Shown: positions 58,301 to 64,000 of the stretch, piece after piece | Numbering within the stretch: position 1 is the stretch's first letter | Layout of the letters: every line of letters begins with the position of its first letter | Source of the DNA: Ypsolopha sequella | Taxonomy: Eukaryota; Arthropoda; Insecta; Lepidoptera; Ypsolophidae | Reading direction: 5' to 3' | Assembly: GCA_934047225.1 (NCBI GenBank) | Contig: OW203989.1 | Coordinates: forward strand, 14,049,977-14,113,976 | DNA length: 64,000 nucleotides | The notes under the pieces: model-generated | Database searches by the model: none | Seen by the model: the letters and a program-made list of their open reading frames with translations, nothing else | Told to the model about the DNA's origin: nothing | Program-made: the position numbers and the translations under genes

Positions 58301-61103
58301 ATTTCATTTTCATTTCATATCAATAAAAAAATTCTAATGAAGACTTGGCTGTATGGGCAAAGTTCCCTTTGCCTACCCAGAATGGGTGGAGAAAACAAAA
58401 AAAATCTCTGCTTATCTTCTTTTACGGTTGGCGCCATTTTCCAAAAATTTTCTTTGCGGGTTTAGTTGTTTGTTGCACAAAATGAGAAATTTCGACGATA
58501 TATTATTTAATTAACACCACCGGAACTCAGTATAATTGCACAAAATGCTTCGGAGAACATTTTACCGGAAAAGTCAAAAAGTCGCTACATATCTACATAC
58601 GAAGAATTTATTTCGTGGAGTATTAGTTGAGTTTATTGTGTTTTTATTATTTTATTAAATTGGTTCATTTTTTCGCAACTGTATTAAAAATAGTTGTTCA
58701 GTACACGTGCGGAACCGTCATTGCAACTTGTTCCGACTGTCAACCCTCACCTTCGGAACTCTTTGCAATGACAGGCTTTCCGCACTCGTAATGAAAAATA
58801 CTATTATGGGTATATTAAAAATAACTATCCTGATGTAAAAAAGGTACAAAAACACAAGTATATCACAAGAGTATCAAGTCGGAGCTTCGAAAATTAACAA
58901 GAAAAGTACCTAGTCTCTAATCTTGTTTTTAGGATTTTGTTATTCTATTATAGCTTTAACGACGCTATTGGCTTTCGATACTATAGATTCGAAATTGAAC
59001 ATTACGAACAGTTTATAGGATCCCAGAAACTAGTATTACGCGGAAGTATTAGTAACTTCTAGTCGAGAGATAACTTTAATTCGTAAAGGTATTAAAAGCA
59101 GTCGTTATCTAGCTTTACATTAAGGAAGAAAATGATTGATTCAAGGACTATTAAATACTAGGCTACAGATATAAAAACCTGATAGGGGTGTTTGCGTGAC
59201 GTCGATGCTGGAATTTTTTCCCACGGAGTGCCCAGTCAATCCGTGACTGTCACGCGCCAACCTTCCAGACCAACTTGGGAAATGGACTCTTCCAGCAACC
59301 GTGACCCGTCCCGTTAGCCTCTGCTATTACGTAGCACACTCCTAACTACACTTAGCAAATAAGGAAGTTTACTCCTGATGCGCATCCAAACAGGATAGCC
59401 GGGAAAAGGTGGTGCGTGGAAAAATGGAAACCCTTAAAAACCTGAAGGGTCGCTGTAAAGAAATAAAACAACAGCGTCAAGACTAGGAATGATGAAGTCT
59501 AGGAATGATGTGCGACGTCATTTCTAGCTAATCACGTTACCTTTTAAAGCGATAGCGTTAGATCTACAATTCGTTAGTTAAACCACACTTAGAATACCTT
59601 AGTGAAAACTTGGGGTACCGCTGCCAGAACCAATCTTAAGCAAGTACAAATTGGTCATAATAAATTGACATTAAACACATAGAATGTGGTGTTTTGTTGT
59701 GTCAAAAGGTGTTAAAAGCCGACCATGTTAGGCTAACTGGAGGGCTAATTACGGTCGAAGTAAAAGCACTATGTAAAGTGCTTTTCTCAAAAATAAAACG
59801 AGACAATTTATAGTAGGCATATAGGATAAGGAGTTAAATAAAATTAAATGAACTCATTATATTGAAAATCCGTTGCTCATATTAGAGCAAAATTTCGTGA
59901 AGGGGTACGAGAAAGCCCTATTTATTCTTACCTCAAAATGTTAGATACAAAAAAAGATTCGTTTCGAGTGGAGCACCTGTAGGCGGTAAAATTTGTTTAA
60001 TCAAGTAATTAAATTCACGGTGCATTTCACAATTAAAATTTAGAAAACATGGATTTTCAGATTATAATGTTTTTATTGCGAAATCCATCGCTTTGAATAC
60101 TGTAATTATTATTAGAGTGCATTACAAACTTGCAATCAATCAGAAACAAGTTTATAAGCACAAATATTTTTGAAAACATTCTCTGGGCCAGGATTTGAAC
60201 CTGCGACCTCCTGCTTACATGACAGGCGCGCTACCGACTGCGCTACCGAGGTTCGTATCTGGAACGATGCATTTTTCCACCAACCTGTACATCGTTTTTT
60301 TTTATTATTATTTGTTTTCTCATCCGTTGAGGAGTTCTAGGGTAATGAAGCCAGGATCGAAGGTCAGGTGGAAGAATGTCGATTTTCGAGTAATACCCTG
60401 CTATCAGCATCCTGGTACAAAGCGATTACCTCAATCTAGAGAAGTATGCTGTAATTTTATGAAGAGTTCCACTGCCTATCTCTGAAGACATTCATCAGAT
60501 CATCACCAAACTCAAAATGGGACCTACCTGGGATCACACTCATACAAACAAAAGCAAAATCATTCAAATCGGTTCAGAAATGACGGAGTTATGGAGTAAC
60601 GACAAAAAAAGAAAAATTATAATACAGTCGCATTGAAAACCTCCTTTTTTGAAGTCGGTTAAAAAAGCGGTGTACTGGAGAAAGTACGTAGTCTCTATTT
60701 GGTGGACTGAAAAATTCGTGCGCTATCTTTCCCTCACTACGCCGTTTTATTATTCAAGTTGAAGCTTATGATACCGCCCAGTTTTTTTTTGAAAACAATT
60801 TACGTTATATTTATCGAATAACTCAGCTGCTCAATTAATAAAGAAAAGTTTCTTACAGTGTTTGCACCAGGGTCCAATGAGCCAAGGCCTGCTGCCACTG
60901 TCGCACCTCAACCAGCACTTCCAACACATGCACAAATATCACCAGTAAGTTATTAAATTGTTTCTCATACTGCTTTATAAATATCCATAGAAGGAAATAT
61001 AAGCTAATAATTACATAACACAAAATTGTTGGCTACTCGTGTATATGAATGAGAACAGTGAGCAGCGCAACTACCATTTGATTTGTTGGTTACTAATTGG
61101 TTA

Positions 61104-61163
<60 letters not shown>

Positions 61164-63454
61164 CCTAGTCCAGCCAAAAGTTCTGTGACTCACATTAAAT
61201 TGGATATTTTTCAACCCAGACTGAATCTAGTAAAATTAATGAATAGAATTTATTGGATAGCTAATAGACACTATAAACAATATTGTAGCTGCTTAAAGCA
61301 CATTGACATTTTAACAAAACTATCCTTGAAGCAGTCCGAAGCCGATATCTTAAAATACGCGACATAGTTTGGGATTTTGGCCTTATATATTTTTTAATCC
61401 TAACTTTTACAATTTGAATTCGTGTTAAAGCTGCCTATATTGTTTCTTAGACAAATGATATTAAAAAACAAAAACATGGCCTTGAAAATTTTTGGGAGAC
61501 AATTTTAAGGCACCATCAATTTGAACAAATCTCGCCTAATGGATGTCTCAGAAGCATGTTGTATTTTCTATGGATTTTTTAAATTAATTTTAAGATTAAT
61601 TGATAATATTTAAAAAAAAAACATTTTCTATCTTGTCACAATCTGCATCAAGATCAAACTTTCACCACATTTTCATCCATATCAATGAAATATCATAAAC
61701 AAAAATACATTCGTATTTTTTTAACAACCAAAATCTGCAACTTTGAGACTCGCTCTAAAGTGATTTTTTTACGATATAAAATAACAATCAATTGTTTATT
61801 GTAGTTTGAAACCTACTCTATATTATGGATACAGATCGATGTTCTAGGGTTTCCTTGGAACCTTGCAATTCTCCTTATAACAGTAACAGAACTTATGGCA
61901 GGACTAGGTATATACAGGGTGTCCCAAAATTAGCACGTCAAACTGACACCGGAGGCAGATGGACCCAAGACGCATTGAACAAGCCTAACATGCCCATAGA
62001 AAAGTTTCGTGGGTTTGGAGTTATGACCAGTTTTAGTCATTTTTTAAATATCACCATTTTTTGTAATGTTTGTATCAGAGGTTTTTTAAAATGCACTTTA
62101 TTTTACTTTTTTTTATGTGTACTCCCTCAACACTAGTTACTTATTATGAAACAAACAGTACTTAGTCGATAAGTAATGTGAAATAACGACAGTTGATAGT
62201 CAATCTCAATTTTATTCTCACATAAAAATAATAGTTTCGACTTTGAGCAGCCACCGTGAAAAAAAATTACTTCAAACATAATGAACTCAATTCAACTAAA
62301 TTCAATGCGTCTTGGGTCCATCTACCTCCGGTGTCAGTGTGACGTGCTAATTTTGGGACACCCGGTATATACAAGGTGACTTTTTGATCATCGTCCAAAT
62401 TCATACTGGAGGCTTGGTAAGTGATCAACATCATGAATCGATAACAATTTTTGTGAAATTCGTATAATGAAATTTCGACTTCCCATAGTAATTCACTCCC
62501 AGTTCTGAGTGAATCACTATGGGGAGTCGAAATTTAGTTTCATGAATTTTACAAAAATCGTTATTGGTTCATGATTCTGATGAGTTACCAAGGCTCAAGT
62601 ATGAATTTGGACGATGTTGACAAATTCACCATGTATATATAATCAAATAAAAGACAAGAAGTCAATTATCATTTTATGTTGTTACTAATATTGAATGTTC
62701 TAAGAAACACTAGACTACAGAGGCTGTTTAAAGTTTAAATGATCTATATATATTTCTTTACAGGCACAGCCGGCCCTTCCAAAACCAGCACCAACCCAGC
62801 CAGCCCCAGCCCAACCAGTGAAGCCCGCTGAACCGTCGCCGCAAGCCGTGGAACTCGCAAAGGAGCAAGAGCGAGCTAACATTGCGAAAGCTAACCAGGA
62901 GCTGAAGAAACTGTTGGTCAAACAAGTGAACGACTTTCAGATGGAACTGTACAAGTTTAGACTGCAGACTTGGGAGACACAGGTGTGGTCAAACACAAGA
63001 GAATAAGCTTCTTATTGTGGTCGTGATTACAACGTAAATTCTTTTTAGTCTGTCCGCACCTTAGCTCAATAACTGCGCTGATTGATGAGAATTACACAAA
63101 GAATTTCGACATTATTATGTTTATTTATTATTATTTTGTTTTATTACTAACATTGACAAAAAAAGTATTATATCGTCAAGCACGTGAAGAAATTACGATT
63201 CTTTGTAATAAATATCTTTTCCGAAAACAAATTTTGATACTCAGAACCATTAAAATATATATACTTTTTTTTCAGCAACAACTAAAACTCGACGACTCGG
63301 AAGACCAAAAGTCAGTCGGCAGCCTGCTATCCTTGAATACCGAATATCTCCGCAAAGAATGTTCTCTGGAAGAACTTCGCGGTGCCATCATACAGTTGAA
63401 GTTAGAGTTAGTGAGGACATGCGCTGTTGTGGCCGAGGCGAGGACACATAATGA
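46398..63454 (+). CDS. Nup214: Nucleoporin Nup214, 3' partial (14 exons)
   Basis: Exons: 46398-46436, 46625-46763, 48319-48488, 48880-49052, 49399-49610, 50311-50431, 50979-51066, 51581-51683, 53196-53349, 54196-54277, 56769-56907, 60859-60944, 62764-62982 and 63276-63454. All joins are in phase and give 634 codons. The ATG follows an in-frame TAA (46389-46391). Residues 1-400 form the N-terminal beta-propeller; hallmark phrases shared with animal Nup214 are KYGVVFVG, LQWNPCIPD, CWSPKGKQLVIG and NFEDICYS. Residues 400-525 are Pro/Ala/Gln-rich with two FG pairs, and from about 527 a charged coiled coil begins (ELAKEQERANIAKANQELKK). The FG-rich tail lies beyond the window. The protein sits on the cytoplasmic face of the nuclear pore with Nup88, and its propeller binds the mRNA-export helicase Dbp5; that is family knowledge. 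Confidence 0.94.
46764..48318. other. Nup214 intron 2, nothing recognised
   Basis: AT-rich sequence with no coding, repeat or structured element that I can support. Confidence 0.5.
48704..48766. other. Perfect 20-bp hairpin in Nup214 intron 3
   Basis: ATGCTGTCAAATTCATTGGC (48711-48730) and its exact complement (48740-48759) are separated by nine bases; pairing continues outward (TGATT / AATCA) with one bulge. Could be a tiny MITE or an intronic small-RNA precursor. Confidence 0.7.
49130..49210. other. Pre-miRNA-like hairpin in Nup214 intron 4
   Basis: TATAGATTGCAC and ACTTCTAGTC on the 5' arm pair with GACTAGAAGT and GTGCAATCTATA on the 3' arm, with a small internal loop and a terminal loop of about 30 bases. 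Total length is about 81 bases, the size of an insect pre-miRNA. No seed or expression evidence is available. Confidence 0.45.
49993..50285 (+). repeat. tRNA-derived SINE ending 25 bp before Nup214 exon 6
   Basis: The head (49993-50073) has GCCTCTG at its 5' end able to pair with TAGGGGC at its 3' end, A box GGTATAGTGGTT and B box GTGTTCAAATCCC, so it descends from a tRNA. The body and tail (AGGGCTCACCACCCATCACG, GGGGATTCATGTCGTG) match 29235-29475. Confidence 0.85.
50469..50869. mobile_element. MITE family D, second copy
   Basis: Ends AGGTCTTTACCTATGAAATT and complement; interior TTCAATAGCTATTTC matches the 19471-19914 copy in reverse. It lies in Nup214 intron 6. Confidence 0.8.
51131..51500. 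repeat. 370-bp AT-rich palindrome in Nup214 intron 7
   Basis: Arms of about 165-180 bp are complementary, with recognisable non-AT blocks CCGAACAATAAAGTTCG-like and CAAGACTGATG on each side. The centre is near 51316. Confidence 0.85.
51895..52020 (+). mobile_element. Penelope-like element terminal fragment
   Basis: Matches the reverse complement of 37450-37580, from the last codons of the GIY-YIG frame through CTGCTGAAACTGGTCGG to GGTGAGCCGTTTTTATATAA. 5' truncated. Lies in Nup214 intron 8. Confidence 0.7.
52300..52512 (-). mobile_element. LINE reverse transcriptase C-terminal remnant
   Basis: The minus strand reads IAEHSACYQAVRYYNALPLN, then DIFKTNLKKKS and a stop, typical of the end of non-LTR ORF2. 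Confidence 0.65.
52514..52930 (+). repeat. 60-bp tandem repeat, 7 copies, open in frame
   Basis: The unit is exactly 60 bases (one per sequence line) with only scattered substitutions. Because 60 is divisible by three, one frame stays open and repeats a 20-residue motif beginning YINDLPTIAECVYF. The motif YINDLP is that of non-LTR reverse transcriptases, so the array probably grew from a LINE fragment. The 192-codon frame ends at 53092, inside Nup214 intron 8, 100 bases before exon 9; I do not call it a gene. Confidence 0.9.
53064..53167. repeat. Hairpin, AGAGCCACAAACTTAT arms
   Basis: AGAGCCACAAACTTAT at 53067-53082 is inverted at about 53150-53165, just before Nup214 exon 9. It is probably a small MITE. 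Confidence 0.65.
53390..53645 (-). repeat. 5S-rRNA-like SINE candidate
   Basis: On the minus strand GCGGTTAACCAACGC, GCATGGTCAGT and GGATGGGTGACC appear in the order and spacing of the A box, intermediate element and C box of a 5S rRNA gene. The rest of a 5S gene is not present, so it looks like a 5S-derived (SINE3-type) repeat. It lies in Nup214 intron 9. Confidence 0.55.
53765..54165 (-). mobile_element. Uninterrupted copy of the transposon at 16241-17440
   Basis: The reverse complement matches 16246-16488 and 17237-17425 directly joined, so it shows the pre-insertion state of that locus (AACGGCTCTAGATACAGTCC at the join). It ends about 30 bases before Nup214 exon 10. Confidence 0.8.
54278..56085. 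other. Nup214 intron 10, mostly unrecognised
   Basis: A short inverted pair lies at about 54381-54405 and 54545-54572 (GGTTTCCAACTGGACAGG type). Otherwise AT-rich with no supportable feature. Open frames near 55668-56000 have no known motif. Confidence 0.5.
56086..56235 (+). repeat. Short Penelope-terminus-like element with inverted ends
   Basis: GGCTCACCTCAA at the left is exactly inverted at the right (TTGAGGTGAGCC), enclosing a decayed version of the CTGCTGAAACTGGTCGG block of 37472 and 51895. Confidence 0.6.
56323..56342 (+). repeat. Poly(C) tract, 20 bases
   Basis: Twenty uninterrupted C, unusual in this AT-rich DNA. The complementary strand could form G-quadruplexes. Confidence 0.95.
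56422..56640. mobile_element. Non-autonomous hAT element, 219 bp
   Basis: Ends CAGGGGTCACCAAATGG and GCTGATCCCTG are imperfect inverted repeats of hAT style. Flanks GCTTACAT (56414-56421) and GTTTACAT (56641-56648) are an 8-bp duplication with one difference. It sits about 130 bp before Nup214 exon 11. Confidence 0.75.
57030..57205 (+). repeat. Repeat family G
   Basis: Matches 42688-42860 (TTGACCAGGGTCACTA, AGTGGTTCT, CAGACAGACG, AATTTCGCAAAAATATT). Confidence 0.65.
57206..60180. other. Nup214 intron 11, nothing recognised
   Basis: About 3 kb of AT-rich sequence with no recognised gene or well-defined repeat. The run near 58270-58325 is a local TTTCATTTCAT repeat. Other open frames are short and without motif. 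Confidence 0.5.
60183..60255 (-). repeat. tRNA-derived SINE head
   Basis: The minus strand reads CTCGGTAGCGCAGTCGGTAG (A box) and GCAGGTTCAAATCC (B box), with an anticodon-like stem CCTGT/GCAGG. The acceptor ends do not pair and the loop lacks the invariant T before the anticodon, so it is not a functional tRNA. Confidence 0.7.
60530..60668 (+). repeat. Repeat tail with ATTCAAATCGGTTCAGAAAT block
   Basis: The block CAAATCGGTTCAGAAATGAC to TTTTTGAAGTCGGTT is a 3' tail style frequent in lepidopteran LINEs; assigned from memory of style, not by search. Confidence 0.4.
61104..61158 (+). repeat. (TA)n microsatellite
   Basis: About 27 TA dinucleotides without interruption in Nup214 intron 12. Confidence 0.95.
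61914..62368. mobile_element. MITE with about 75-bp termini, CAGGGTGTCCC ends
   Basis: CAGGGTGTCCCAAAATTAGC and the following CGTCAAACTGACACCGG are inverted at 62295-62368. The flanks are TATA. The termini are of Tc1/mariner style. Non-coding. Confidence 0.85.
62370..62636. mobile_element. Palindromic MITE abutting the previous one
   Basis: ACAAGGTGACTTTTTGATCA and ATCGTCCAAATTCATA at the left are inverted at the right (TATGAATTTGGACGAT); the centre (about 62505) is a further hairpin of CATAG.GAATCACTC type. It starts immediately after the previous element. Confidence 0.85.
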
Positions 63455-63990
63455 GTAAGTAGAATATCTCCACAAGAATTGTTCTCTGGAAGAACTCCGC
63501 GGTCCCGTCATACAGTTGAAGTTAGAGTTGTGGCCGAGGCGAGGACACATAACGAGTAAGTAGAATGTTTTCTGGAAGAACTATGCGGCGCCATCATACA
63601 GTTGACGTTAGAGTTATTGAGTACATGCGCTGTTGTGGCTGAGGCGAGGACACAAAACGAGTAAATAGAATATCACCGGAAGAAATATTCTCTGGAAGAA
63701 CTTCGTGGTGCGGCGCCATCATAGGTTAGTGAGAGGACCTGCGCTGTTGCGACCAAGGCGGGGACACATAACGCCTGAGTAGAATAACTCCGCAAGGAAT
63801 GTTCTCTGTGTTTTCTGAAAGAACTTTGCGGCGCCATCATACAGTAGAAGTTAGAGTTAGTAAGCACATGCGTTGTTGTGGCCGAAATGAGGACACAACG
63901 AGTAAGTAAAACATCAAGGAATGTTCTCTGAAAGAATTCAGCAGTGCTAATGCAGTTGATGTTAAGTTCAAGGTATATAGCCTCATACTG
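63455..63990 (+). repeat. Tandem decayed copies of Nup214 exon 14 3' half plus 5' splice site
   Basis: Following exon 14 there are four clear further copies (63463-63562, 63563-63667, 63668-63780, 63781-63907) and one poor one (63908-63985) of the segment that starts GAATATCTCCGCAA and includes GAAGAACTTCGCGG and GTTAGAGTTAGTGAGG-like sequence. GTAAGT or GTAAAT donors stand at 63455, 63556, 63661 and 63902; the copy ending at 63780 has lost its donor. Copies carry indels and stops. From exon 14, reading into the array meets TAA at 63456. Confidence 0.88.
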
Positions 63991-64000
63991 TTGTAAAACC

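Noticed and set aside
60183..60255. tRNA gene on the minus strand
   Set aside because: A and B boxes are present but the acceptor stem does not pair and the anticodon loop lacks its invariant T; a SINE head is more likely.
63272..63867. Minus-strand frames over the Nup214 exon 14 array
   Set aside because: They mirror the repeated exon sequence; the + strand frame with phased splice sites is the real one.

Overview
The window looks like nuclear DNA of a moth or butterfly (Lepidoptera). It is AT-rich, has three intron-bearing genes all on the + strand, and is packed with short inverted-repeat transposons, tRNA-headed SINEs and 5'-truncated LINE tails of the kind common in lepidopteran genomes. 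No prokaryotic or viral gene, CRISPR array or origin was seen. Organism assignment rests on gene and repeat character, not on a database search.

Layout. (1) About 3.05-13.3 kb: a secreted clip-domain serine protease (first, signal-peptide exon not found), with a Cys-rich clip exon, a very long Asn/Gln/Ser-rich linker exon, an optional 56-codon exon at the activation junction, and three exons carrying the His, Asp and Ser of the catalytic triad. Its introns hold a palindromic MITE family, a 210-bp satellite and a 640-bp inverted-repeat element. (2) About 13.4-25.7 kb: intergenic, almost all repeats, including a 95-bp-arm hairpin, a 13-bp minisatellite of about 50 copies and a LINE tail nested in another transposon. 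(3) 25.8-34.6 kb: a complete four-exon short-chain dehydrogenase/reductase (303 aa) of the retinol/hydroxysteroid/hydroxybutyrate dehydrogenase type. (4) 34.6-46.1 kb: intergenic, with a Penelope-like fragment, a possible restriction-like endonuclease domain of a non-LTR element, and a hAT element with perfect 8-bp target duplication. (5) 46.4 kb to beyond the window end: Nup214, fourteen exons seen (about 634 aa: beta-propeller, Pro/Ala-rich linker, start of the coiled coil). Just after exon 14 the window ends in a tandem array of decayed copies of that exon's 3' half, several with an intact 5' splice site.

The three genes have unrelated jobs (extracellular proteolytic cascade, small-molecule oxidoreduction, nuclear pore transport) and show no sign of co-function; they are simply neighbours. 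All exon joins given were checked by hand for GT/AG borders and reading-frame phase. The most interesting points are the alternative activation-site exon of the protease, the exon-14 tandem array in Nup214, a 7-copy in-frame 60-bp repeat in a Nup214 intron, and two pre-miRNA-like hairpins in Nup214 introns.
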